A stretch of DNA of 64,000 nucleotides. Origin: a bacterium. Its GTDB lineage: Bacteria; Actinomycetota; Acidimicrobiia; Acidimicrobiales; Bin134. Below are positions 18,083-25,425 of the stretch, in pieces (positions within the stretch are counted from its first letter, which is position 1; every line of letters starts with the position of its first letter). The DNA lies in the NCBI GenBank assembly GCA_026708015.1, contig JAPOVT010000046.1, forward strand, positions 80,187 to 144,186. Reading direction: 5' to 3'. Under the pieces are notes generated by a model. The model did no database searches. It had not been told where the DNA came from and worked only from the letters and a program-made list of their open reading frames with translations. Made by a program: the position numbers and the translations under genes.

Positions 18083-19205
18083 TCACGCTGCCCCCTTGCG
18101 GCGGTTGCAGGGTCGGCAGAGCATCTGGCAGTTATCGTCGCTGGTAGTGCCACCCTCCGACCAGGGGTCGACGTGGTCGCCCTCCATTTCGGAGATGTCA
18201 AACTTGGTGCCGCATCGGGGGGCAGACTCCGTTCTGGCGGGCGTGGGCTCGCTGCTTCTGCCGCTCAGTGAACCGGCGCAGATTCAGATGGCGTTCGTCG
18301 CGGTCGAGCACGTAGCGATAGATCCCTGGACCGCTCTGCACGTCTTCATCGGCGAGCAGGCGGGACACTTCAGCCGCAAGCTCTTCCGGGTGGAGCGTGT
18401 CATTCTTGTGGTCGTCATAGACCGTGCCCCAGTCGACCTTCCTCATAGGGTTCTGGTAGTCGGGGAACGTCCGCTGCACCCAGTCCATCACCACTTGGAA
18501 ATGTTCCCACAGATCAGCGGAGTCCGGGTCGTGCTGGTGCTGCGCCATATAGCCGGTCACGGCTTCATCGCTCCCTCCGCCAGCAGCCCACTTGATTGCC
18601 TGCTCTAGGAGTTCCTGTCGGATTGGGCTACCGCTCACGTACCTCCCGTATCGGCGCTCCGCCTGGCAGTTGCGGCGACTGAACCAGCGCTTCGCGTCGG
18701 TGACCCATGTCCCCGAGTAGACGGCGTTACGGAGCTCCTGCCGGGTCAGTACCTCTCCGGCAATGTTGATCGTCTCGAACCAGCGCAGCTTCTCGTTGTC
18801 GGTCCCGGAGCACACATAGACGGTCAGCGGGTACTCCATTATCGCTTGCCGCTGGTCGGCGGTCAGGTTCCCTATGAACAGCGCGTGATGCGAGAGCAGG
18901 TCAGGGAACGAGAAATCACCGGTCGCGTACTGGCACAGCGAGATAGTGCGCTGCTGCCCATCAATGATCTCGTACCGAGGCGCGCTGCCCTCGCCGCGGT
19001 CTGCCCAATATATCGCGTTCATCGGGTAGCCCTGCACCACCGACTCGATCACCGCGGTCCGCTGTTTGTCGTCGTACACGAACTCCCGCTGGAACGCCGG
19101 ACGCACATCCAGGTCACCGCCGAACGCTCGCACCCCGCCGTCGCCGTCGTCGGAGAAGCCAGTGACCAAATCCCCCACCGTCACATCGATCTGAGCGATA
19201 TCCAT
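18083..19205 (-). pseudogene. DUF262-HNH nuclease, out of frame at a C6 run (possible phase-off allele)
   Basis: The N-terminal DUF262 (ParB/GmrS-like) domain has FQREFVYD (38-45) and the signature DGQQRTISL (82-90). The open frame runs 335 residues to a stop at 18198, ending in the wrong sequence after QNGVCP. One base less in the six-G run at 18217-18222 (C6 on the coding strand) restores a classical zinc HNH domain: [34 protein letters not shown], stop at 18083, about 373 residues. DUF262-HNH proteins act as modification-dependent or defence nucleases (GmrSD, SspE relatives). Its ATG overlaps the methyltransferase stop (TAATG), so the two genes are coupled. Confidence 0.85.
18217..18222. 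repeat. Homopolymer G6 (C6 in the gene) at the nuclease frameshift
   Basis: The frame of the DUF262-HNH gene changes exactly here. Lengths of 5 or 8 would give the full nuclease; 6 gives the truncated form. Homopolymers are both classic slippage sites and common sequencing-error sites. Confidence 0.8.
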
Positions 19206-20319
19206 TAGCGCCTTCTCCTGATCAACAGGCGCGCATATGTTGATTTGAGGCCGCCATCGACAGTGATTGCGCCACGCCGGTTGAGATCGCCAGGGTTCGG
19301 GACGTCAGTTGCTGAGTATTCCTTGGTCTTCAACCCTGAGTTGTTGTCGCGGTCTGTGATGCCCAAGACTTCAAACTGGTCAGGGTTGTGACTGTCGAGG
19401 AATGTGATCGGCACCCCCATTGCTCCGTACCAGTCCACGGGGATATCCGCCACCTTGTCAACGTTGATGGCGTCGTAGTTGTCGTAGTGCGGATAATCCC
19501 GCGGGTTGTACCTGGCGCCGAGCGGCAACTCTTCGTGGCGCTTGGAATGATCCATGTTCGTGAACCAGTTGATGCTGCGGAGCTTGTGGTACTGGACTCC
19601 GTTCTCCTTCTTGGAGTGCCCAGCCGCTGTATTTGTGTAGTGGTCGGGAACCCGAAACCACTTGTCGGAGCCGTTGTTCACACCCAGCCAAACCGTTCCG
19701 TCTTTGAGCAGCGGGAACACCTCTTTGTAGGTGATGGCGTTTTGTTGTCCGAGGATCAAGAACTGTTTGCCATGCTCAACGAGCTGGGCCAGATACTCGC
19801 GGAACAACGAGAACGGCGGGTTCGTGACAACGATGTCCGCCTGAGCGAGGAGGTCGACACATTCGCTGCTACGGAAGTCCCCGCCTTCGACTAGCTGCTC
19901 GACAATATTGGCATCGTGGCGGAGCAGGTGCTCGACATCGCTGAGTCCGACCGCGCCGTCACCGTCAAGATCAGAGACACTCCGAATGTCAGTCTGGTAA
20001 GCGGAGCGATCAGTGTGTGTGTGTGTGTGTGTGGCATCGCCGCTAGCCCTTCGATGTGGTCGAGCGACATCTGCTCACCGCAGACGGGCGACCCGGCGTA
20101 GCTGGTCGTTATGAGCCGTTTCAGCCTGAGCGCGTTGAAGTTCGCGGCGAAGTACTTGAAGAACTCACTCTCATAGGGGTCGTCGCAGTTGCAGTAGACG
20201 GTCTTGCCCTCGAAGTAGGCTTTGTAGTGGCGCAGCTCGTTCTCGATGTCCACGAGCTGGGTGTAGAACTCGTCGCGCTTTTGGCGCCTGGCCTTGGTCA
20301 ACGGGGCGTTGTCAGACAT
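19205..20319 (-). pseudogene. EcoRI-type adenine methyltransferase, out of frame at (AC)10 (phase-variable candidate)
   Basis: The N-terminal part (DEFYTQLVDIENELRHYKAY, VYCNCDDPYESEFFKYFA) and C-terminal part (NAITYKEVFPLLKDGTVWLG, YDNYDAINVDKVADIPVDW, VPITFLDSHNPDQFEVLG) are typical of the adenine-specific methyltransferase EcoRI family. The middle, with DGDGAVGLSDVEHLLRHDAN and the catalytic VVTNPPFSLFREY, is intact but in another frame. The switch falls in an (AC)10 tract. Nine or twelve repeats join both halves into one protein of about 370 residues with an HTHTHT loop; ten shift the frame, eleven give an immediate TGA. The start is ATG 20319 behind GAGG; GTG 20331 is an alternative. It is the first gene of the cargo operon, coupled to the DUF262-HNH nuclease. 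Confidence 0.88.
20013..20032. repeat. (GT)10 microsatellite inside the methyltransferase gene
   Basis: Ten perfect GT units on the plus strand, (AC)10 in the coding direction. The tract lies between conserved blocks of the methyltransferase, in a loop poorly conserved in the family. Long dinucleotide tracts in reading frames are a hallmark of slipped-strand phase variation and are rare in high-GC DNA by chance. Confidence 0.95.
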
Positions 20320-20757
20320 CTCATCCCTCACACTACTTGCCAGCGACCAGCCCCTCGTGAGAACCCCAACACAGACCGGAACCGCCGCACGCTGTCGTGA
20401 GGTTCACCCCGAACTCGGGATGGGCCGCAAAGTCAACCTAACGCGGCGGGCATTGCCGCGGGAAGGGTCAGGGGAGCTGGGCGATGGGCCGGGTCGGGGA
20501 TTGAGGCACGCAGCCCGCTTCAAGGGACTTCGCCAATCCGAGCCAACTCGGCCGCTCATCCCCGTTTAGCTTCCCAATCGGACCTAATATGCTCCGCTGG
20601 AGCTAAGCGCTTTTCGCGCTGGAGCTTCCCGCACACCGAAATAGCGGTGCGGCTGACCAGGGGAAAAGAATCTGCGAATGCCCCTGTATAGCCGCCGCGA
20701 TATGCCCGGCTTTAGCGCGAGAATGAAGGCAAGGAGTTTCCGCGGGAAGGAGCAGGC
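20320..20757. promoter_or_regulatory. 438-base divergent intergenic region inside the transposon
   Basis: Lies between the minus-strand methyltransferase operon and the plus-strand hypothetical gene, so both promoters should be here. Two copies of GCTGGAGCT (20596-20604 and 20618-20626) flank a small hairpin AGCGC/GCGCT (20606-20620). A second hairpin, CCGC-AC-ACCG with CGGT-GCGG, spans 20629-20652. No convincing reading frame was found. Confidence 0.4.
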
Positions 20758-21510
20758 ATGCCGGGAGGTATAGGGGCCAACATCGCCCTCGCGCTGATAG
20801 CGGCTATCGGCGGCGTGTGGATTGACCGGCGCTGGCAGTTGCTCAACAGGCAGCAGCAGAGGCGACGCAGGCTAGGGGTGCGAATTCGAGTCGCGGGAGG
20901 CGACATAGGCGACCGTCGCATGCCCAAGATGTGGCTTCATGCGACTCCGATAGTCATCAACGATGGTCAAATCGACCCGGAGTTACGCGGGCGCATCGGG
21001 CCGACAAGCACCATTCGTCTGCTGCACGCCAAAGGCTCCAATCCGCCAATATCCGGGGTGATGACAAACCTGTTGTCGGCGCCTGTCACGACCGTCGGAG
21101 AACGTACCATCACCAAGTCATATCCGGTGATTCCCACAGTGGACACCGCTGACAAGTTCGGCGACTGGATGCTCGACATCCTGCACGGGGTGAAGAATCC
21201 AGACGGATTTCTGCCTGGCGGTTCCAAGTCATGTCGGAAAGGGCGGTTCGGCAGAATCATGGGCCGCCTGTTCCCAGGGCATCAGGCATGTGTGCATACG
21301 TCGATAGGGGTAGTTCCCAACGAGCCGACGGTTCGCTTTGAGATGGTGAAGCATCCAGGCATCCATCGCCGCCAATGCGTGCTCAGCTTCATCGGCCACG
21401 ACGGCGAACGGTATTACGCGAGAATGGGGCCGCGACGAGCGAATCGCCTGGCGCTGGCATTCAAAGACCAGTTCGAGCTGGGCTTGGATCTGAGCTACAA
21501 CCGCCGCTAG
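20758..21510 (+). CDS. Hypothetical membrane-anchored protein (250 aa), transposon cargo
   Basis: I do not recognise this family. The N-terminus is hydrophobic (GIGANIALALIAAIGGVWI, about 4-22), followed by a very basic stretch (RRWQLLNRQQQRRRRLGVRIRV), so it is probably anchored in the membrane with the body inside the cell. The rest is a mixed, probably globular domain with KSYPVIPTVDTADKFGDWML and a Gly/Lys/Arg-rich patch (SKSCRKGRFGRIMGRLFPGHQAC). A GCGGGAAGGAGCAGGC Shine-Dalgarno region precedes the ATG. Being inside the transposon and divergent from the methyltransferase-nuclease operon, it could be a third component or simple passenger DNA. Confidence 0.65.
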   Translation: MPGGIGANIALALIAAIGGVWIDRRWQLLNRQQQRRRRLGVRIRVAGGDIGDRRMPKMWLHATPIVINDGQIDPELRGRIGPTSTIRLLHAKGSNPPISGVMTNLLSAPVTTVGERTITKSYPVIPTVDTADKFGDWMLDILHGVKNPDGFLPGGSKSCRKGRFGRIMGRLFPGHQACVHTSIGVVPNEPTVRFEMVKHPGIHRRQCVLSFIGHDGERYYARMGPRRANRLALAFKDQFELGLDLSYNRR

Positions 21511-21680
21511 CAGCGAACCTGCGGATGGCTCGAATTCTCAGTGCCCCATGGTGCAACAGCCCGGCAGGAATGTCGAGGACATCGACTGTAGCCGCCGACC
21601 GACCCTCAGCGGTGCGGCAGCGCGTCTCAACCACCGCAGCCTGCCCCGCCACGGTCCTCCCAACCGCTACCCTGCCCCCT

Positions 21681-21815
21681 ATGGCCCCCACCCCCGAACC
21701 AGCACCTGAAACGCCGCCCCCCGACATCGAAGACCTCTACGACCCCGACGAGGCGTTCCGCTTCGACGGCACACCCGAAGACCTCGCCGACGCCATCCTC
21801 AAACCACAGCACTGA
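21681..21815 (+). CDS. Small acidic protein (44 aa)
   Basis: ATG at 21681 gives a 44-residue product: a Pro-rich N-terminus (APTPEPAPETPPPD) then an acidic motif IEDLYDPDEAFRFDGTPED and LADAILKPQH. The motif has a composed, non-random look and the frame's third positions are GC-rich, so I think it is translated. Function unknown. The frame is open further upstream, but that part overlaps the previous gene and lacks character. Confidence 0.45.
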   Translation: MAPTPEPAPETPPPDIEDLYDPDEAFRFDGTPEDLADAILKPQH

Positions 21816-21927
21816 CGCAGAGGGGGCAGCGGTCATCTCCTGCTGCAAGCCGGAGTGGGCGGCGTGACGTTCCCGATGCCGTTCGGGCGGGAGCGGCTAT
21901 GAGCGACCCGCAGAAGCGGGAGCTGGG

Positions 21928-22074
21928 GTGAGTCCGCTAGCTCCTGTGGCGAGGCGCATGATCCAAGTGGTGACTTGGTTCGCCGCCCTTGTCGCTGCTG
22001 TGGCCGCCGCCGTGTTCATCGGCTGGATGCCGCCGCCTGGTTTGCTCTCATGGTTGTGGGCGCTGAGGCCGTGA
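21928..22074 (+). CDS. Small membrane peptide (48 aa)
   Basis: GTG at 21928 behind GCGGGAGCTGGG yields a 48-residue peptide with one strong hydrophobic helix (VVTWFAALVAAVAAAVFIGW) and a short tail ending WLWALRP. A ten-codon frame just upstream (MSDPQKRELG, 21899-21931) ends in a GTGA overlap with it. It lies at the right end of the transposon cargo, 123 bases from the right inverted repeat. A small toxin or membrane accessory is possible; this is a guess from shape only. Confidence 0.35.
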   Translation: MSPLAPVARRMIQVVTWFAALVAAVAAAVFIGWMPPPGLLSWLWALRP

Positions 22075-22197
22075 GACGGACGCGAGGCAGAAAGAAAGCA
22101 GTGTGAGCGATCAGGCGGCACGAACAATTGACGGCTGAGGACAATAGTAAGCGGGGACCAGCAGACAACTACCGCCCCACATCGCTGACAATGGGGC

Positions 22198-22222
22198 TTG
22201 GGCACCATCCGATATAAACCCC
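22198..22222. repeat. Right terminal inverted repeat of the IS1595 transposon
   Basis: Complement of the left repeat with a single mismatch, followed at once by the duplicated AAGCCGAA. No transposase lies near this end, so the pair defines one large element rather than two insertion sequences. Confidence 0.93.
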
Positions 22223-22230
22223 AAGCCGAA
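22223..22230. repeat. Right 8-bp target-site duplication AAGCCGAA
   Basis: Identical to 16841-16848. Removing the transposon and one copy joins the end of the HNH gene region directly to the sequence downstream of the OLD nuclease. The following 150 bases to 22380 hold no gene that I can see. Confidence 0.93.
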
Positions 22231-22380
22231 AATCAGACCGGCCGGACCCTATTCTTGTACACCTGAACACCGCCCTGTCCGCTCGTCGGCTGGCCAATTC
22301 AACTTTGGGGGTCTGTCGATGCGATGTAAGAGCACAGGTTGGAGCGGAGTCCCAATGGCCTGCGCGCAACGCTGCGAGGC

Positions 22381-24360
22381 CTATCGGGGCTCGGCGTTGG
22401 TCTTGAGCTGTGCGATGTTTTCCACTATGGCCCTGAGGGTCGGGCTCCCAGGTCCATCCCTGAATGACGATTCGACGATTCTCTGCAGCGCGAGCGCGTT
22501 TTTGCGCTTTTGGGAGTTCGACAGGCCGTAGAACTCGCGCGCCTCGGCCTCATATCGCTCGTAAGCCTCCGGGCCGATCTCTTCTTTGAGCGTCTCTTCA
22601 ATCCTTACCACAAAGCATGCTGATGTCTCGTTTACATGGTGCGGCCAGTCGGCTTCGTCCATCATGAGGAGGCGGAGTAGGAGCCGGTTCGTTTCGGGTT
22701 TCGAGTTGGCGTCGCCTTGGTCGCCATCCCAGACCACATATGTGGGGATGCCGAGTTTGTGGAAGATGACGAGCGGGCGGTCGAGGCTCGCCTTGCCGTT
22801 GCAGGGGATGACCGCGATCCCCTCAGCGTCCAGGTCGATGTCCATGATGCGGGCGGCTCCTGTGATGGCTGCTCGGTCAGTGTCGCCTTCAACCAGCACA
22901 GCGGCGTCAGCGAAGAAGCCTTCATTGACCATCGGGGTCATGATCGCTTGCAGACGGGCTCGAAGAGACTCGGCGGAGAAGTCGGCTTGGCTGTTGGTTG
23001 CCTCCTGAAAGTGCTTTGCGACCGCGTCTAATGTGGTGGCCTGCACAACGGTCGCCCTAGGTCCCTCTGCGATGGATTGTCTCTTTCGCAGGATTCGGAC
23101 GTCGTCGAATCGGTCCAGGCCGACGAATAGTGGTGAATGGGTGGTGTAGATGACCTGCGTGTCTGCCGGTGTCTCAGAATTCACAGGCTGCGTGAGCCGC
23201 ATCAAGACCGAGGCGATGTGGCGCTGACGGCTGGGATGCTGATAGAGCTCCGGCTCTTCGATGGCCAAAAGGACATGGGGCTGCACTGGCGCTTCTGGTT
23301 GCTCTGATTCAGGATCTGTGTCCGTCTCAGCGTCCGTAGCAGTGGCGGTAGCGCCATTCGATTGTCGAACTGAGGCGAGATGTTGCAACAGGGTCACGAT
23401 GAACGCGCGTTGAAGCCCGTGCCCGGTTCGAGTGACTGTGGACAGATATCCGTCCTCTTTGAGCCGAACATTCGCCTGTGGATCGGGAATGCTGAGTTCC
23501 TGCATCTGTTCCCATCGCAGATCGACGGCCGATTCCGGTACGAAAGACCGAAGGGCATCAGTCAGCTCACCTTGGAGGGCTTCAAGTTTCGGCCAGGCGT
23601 CTCCATCCATGATTTCGGTGAATTCGATCTTGGTGCGTTCTTTTAGGTCGTTCAGTTTCGGGTGGGCTGTCAAGGCACTGCGGACAACAAGGTTCATGAT
23701 CTCGGTGATGGGGGAGCCGCGTTGGTCGGCCGCGTCCTCTCCGGCGTCGCGGACAGCGGGTATTCGTATGAACTGTGTATGCGGGCGGAGGCGCCCGGTT
23801 CCGACGTTGGGCCAGCCGAAGAATTGCCCGTCATCGCGAATCCGCTCGCATTCTTCAGGATGTTTGAACTCCCAATCCTTCATCGCGGATTCGGCCGCGT
23901 CAGCAGATCTCACGGATGGAAGCGTCGCGTAGCCAGATTCTTGTCGGAGCCGGTCGTACTCTGCTATCCGGTCGCGCTTACCGTCAATCCTCCGGATACT
24001 CGCGAAGGCCGCATGTTGGAGACTGGCTCCGAAAAATGACGCAGACTTCTTCCCCGAAATGAGGGAGAACACGCCGACCACCGTGAGCATGTCACCCTCA
24101 AGATATGGGGCGAACTTGTCTCGCTCCGCGGAATTGAGGTCGCCATATGAGATCTCTATCTCGATGTCTTGGTCGGCGTCCTCACCATGAAAGTCCGCCT
24201 CGGTCAGCGGCGCAGCGCGTTCGTAGAACAATTCCAAGGCGCCGAGAAATGCGGACTTCCCGGTCCCGTTTCTGCCCACTAAAGCCGTAAGGTCTCCAAC
24301 AGACAACTCAGCATCGAGGATCGACCGGAAGTTCTTGACTCGGAGATGCCGTATCCGCAT
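22381..24360 (-). CDS. OLD-family ATPase/TOPRIM nuclease
   Basis: 659 residues. The N-terminal ABC-type ATPase has Walker A GRNGTGKSA (29-37), a signature/Walker B region LLAIEEPELYQHPSRQ (about 363-378) and a switch His in YTTHSPLF. The C-terminal TOPRIM nuclease has VLVEGDTD (about 488-495) and the acidic pair in VVWDGDQGD. OLD proteins (P2 Old, GajA, retron/PARIS relatives) are DNA nucleases acting in phage exclusion. No UvrD-like GajB neighbour is present, so this is not a standard Gabija pair; the neighbour is instead a KTSC protein 6 bases upstream. A likely antiphage role is inferred from family and island context. Confidence 0.88.
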   Translation of the reverse strand: MRIRHLRVKNFRSILDAELSVGDLTALVGRNGTGKSAFLGALELFYERAAPLTEADFHGEDADQDIEIEISYGDLNSAERDKFAPYLEGDMLTVVGVFSLISGKKSASFFGASLQHAAFASIRRIDGKRDRIAEYDRLRQESGYATLPSVRSADAAESAMKDWEFKHPEECERIRDDGQFFGWPNVGTGRLRPHTQFIRIPAVRDAGEDAADQRGSPITEIMNLVVRSALTAHPKLNDLKERTKIEFTEIMDGDAWPKLEALQGELTDALRSFVPESAVDLRWEQMQELSIPDPQANVRLKEDGYLSTVTRTGHGLQRAFIVTLLQHLASVRQSNGATATATDAETDTDPESEQPEAPVQPHVLLAIEEPELYQHPSRQRHIASVLMRLTQPVNSETPADTQVIYTTHSPLFVGLDRFDDVRILRKRQSIAEGPRATVVQATTLDAVAKHFQEATNSQADFSAESLRARLQAIMTPMVNEGFFADAAVLVEGDTDRAAITGAARIMDIDLDAEGIAVIPCNGKASLDRPLVIFHKLGIPTYVVWDGDQGDANSKPETNRLLLRLLMMDEADWPHHVNETSACFVVRIEETLKEEIGPEAYERYEAEAREFYGLSNSQKRKNALALQRIVESSFRDGPGSPTLRAIVENIAQLKTNAEPR

Positions 24361-24366
24361 AACGCC

Positions 24367-24579
24367 CTACAGAATCTCGGTGGTCGGGTACTTGTTCCGA
24401 ATGTGGCGGTGAAAATGCGAGCCGATCGAATCGGTATTCACGAGAGCCCTGTAGGCCTCCTGAGGGACTTCGGCGTACTGGTACACCCTTCCCCCGCCGA
24501 ACTCAATCTCGAGAATCGCGCTGTCAGCGTCGTAGCCAACAGACACGAGATTGCTGGAACTCACAGGACTGCGCCTCAC
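24367..24579 (-). CDS. KTSC-domain small protein (70 aa)
   Basis: Starts at a GTG at 24579 behind a clear GGAGG and reads VRRSPVSSSNLVSVGYD then ILEIEFGGGRVYQYAEVP, GSHFHRHIRNKYP, which is the KTSC domain pattern (named after its occurrence at the C-terminus of some lysyl-tRNA synthetases). Stand-alone versions are frequent in phages and mobile DNA; the function is unknown. The stop is 6 bases from the OLD start, so the two are cotranscribed. A longer upstream extension of the frame has no family similarity and would overlap other features. Confidence 0.8.
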   Translation of the reverse strand: MRRSPVSSSNLVSVGYDADSAILEIEFGGGRVYQYAEVPQEAYRALVNTDSIGSHFHRHIRNKYPTTEIL

Positions 24580-24626
24580 GACAGACCTCCAAACACGAAA
24601 CGCACAAAATACAGGCCCATTTGCGC

Positions 24627-25034
24627 TCACAGAAAATGATGCGACCCATGTGGGGGCACCTGACCGACGGACAACGAAGACTGCATGGTCCTGCCAACGG
24701 TGCCGACCAATTCGCAGCAGGTCGGATGGCCAACAGTGTCGGCAAGGCTGACCGATCGGGTTTTCCGGTGGCAATAGCGAGCGCGGAGAGCACCGGCTCG
24801 GGCGGCTGTTTGCGAATCCAGAGGCATCGGATTGGCCAAGCCGAACTGCACGAGGTTCACGAAGACTGCCTCTGGATCGACCTCATCGAGTCGGACCCGG
24901 CGGTCGACCACCTCGGACATCCCCAGCGGCGTCAGCCACGCTGGCAATAGCGATTCCAACAGTTGTCTCGTCTCATCGGCTACCGGCTCGTCGCGCAACA
25001 AGCCGATTACGAGATAGGCATCAAGGACGATCAC
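24627..25034 (-). CDS. vapC: PIN-domain toxin (VapC type), C-terminus apparently degraded
   Basis: The 135-residue frame has the first three PIN acidic positions: D5 (MIVLDAYLVIGLL), E41 (MSEVVD) and the Asp in SVSLADTV (about 97). After LADT the sequence loses the expected final strand with the fourth Asp. The +1 frame at this point reads LAIRPAANWSAPLAG, which looks more like a VapC C-terminus, so a frameshift near 24740 is likely. The GTG start overlaps the antitoxin stop (GTGA). It lies upstream of the KTSC-OLD pair in the same direction with a 47-base gap. Confidence 0.7.
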   Translation of the reverse strand: MIVLDAYLVIGLLRDEPVADETRQLLESLLPAWLTPLGMSEVVDRRVRLDEVDPEAVFVNLVQFGLANPMPLDSQTAARAGALRARYCHRKTRSVSLADTVGHPTCCELVGTVGRTMQSSLSVGQVPPHGSHHFL

Positions 25035-25315
25035 GTTCGGGGTTCACGGGCCGCTTCGCGAACCTCTTCGTAGCGGGCGTCCTCTTCTGGGTCCATACGA
25101 CGCATTTCATCGGTTGAAGGCCCCTTGCCGGGATACCTGCCCATTAGATCCCTGAATGGGTCGTCTGACATCGGCTGCATCGCGATGTAGTCGCCCATAT
25201 CGGCGATCACTATCCGTTCTGTGATCCATTGCCCAGCCTTCCACCGGGCTCGGACTTCAGCAGGGATGGAGACCTGTCCGTTGGCCGACACTTTCATCAC
25301 ATATCCGAGCGGCAT
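25031..25315 (-). CDS. AbrB/SpoVT-fold antitoxin
   Basis: 94 residues with the AbrB core VMKVSANGQVSIPAEVRARWKAG, followed by an acidic/basic C-terminal region (PSTDEMRRMDPEEDARYEEVREAA) for toxin binding. A GAAGGA Shine-Dalgarno precedes the ATG. It is coupled to the PIN toxin by a 4-base overlap. It is a different subfamily from the antitoxin at 940. Confidence 0.8.
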   Translation of the reverse strand: MPLGYVMKVSANGQVSIPAEVRARWKAGQWITERIVIADMGDYIAMQPMSDDPFRDLMGRYPGKGPSTDEMRRMDPEEDARYEEVREAAREPRT

Positions 25316-25425
25316 CGATTTGTCCTTCTGTGTTCTCTGAATGGCTCATTTCACAATATGGCTAGGTTCGCTGAGCGCGCGATTGCTTTTACAAGAGGGT
25401 TGGTTAGCGCTGGCAACCCTGCGGG

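Larger units (their letters stand above)
16849..22222. mobile_element. IS1595-family transposon with restriction/defence cargo (5,374 bp)
   Basis: The element is bounded by 25-bp terminal inverted repeats (16849-16873 and 22198-22222, 24 of 25 identical, starting GGGG(C/T)TTATATCGG) and flanked by a perfect 8-bp duplication AAGCCGAA. It carries its transposase at the left end. The cargo is, on the minus strand, an EcoRI-type methyltransferase and a DUF262-HNH nuclease, and on the plus strand a 250-residue hypothetical protein and two very small frames. The IS1595 family is known to include members with passenger genes. The intact ends and duplication suggest a recent insertion. It separates the D12/HNH pair from the OLD-nuclease operon, which would otherwise be adjacent. 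Confidence 0.9.

Noticed and set aside
22381..25034. Possible Gabija (GajAB) system
   Set aside because: The OLD protein lacks a neighbouring UvrD-like helicase; the partner is a 70-residue KTSC protein.
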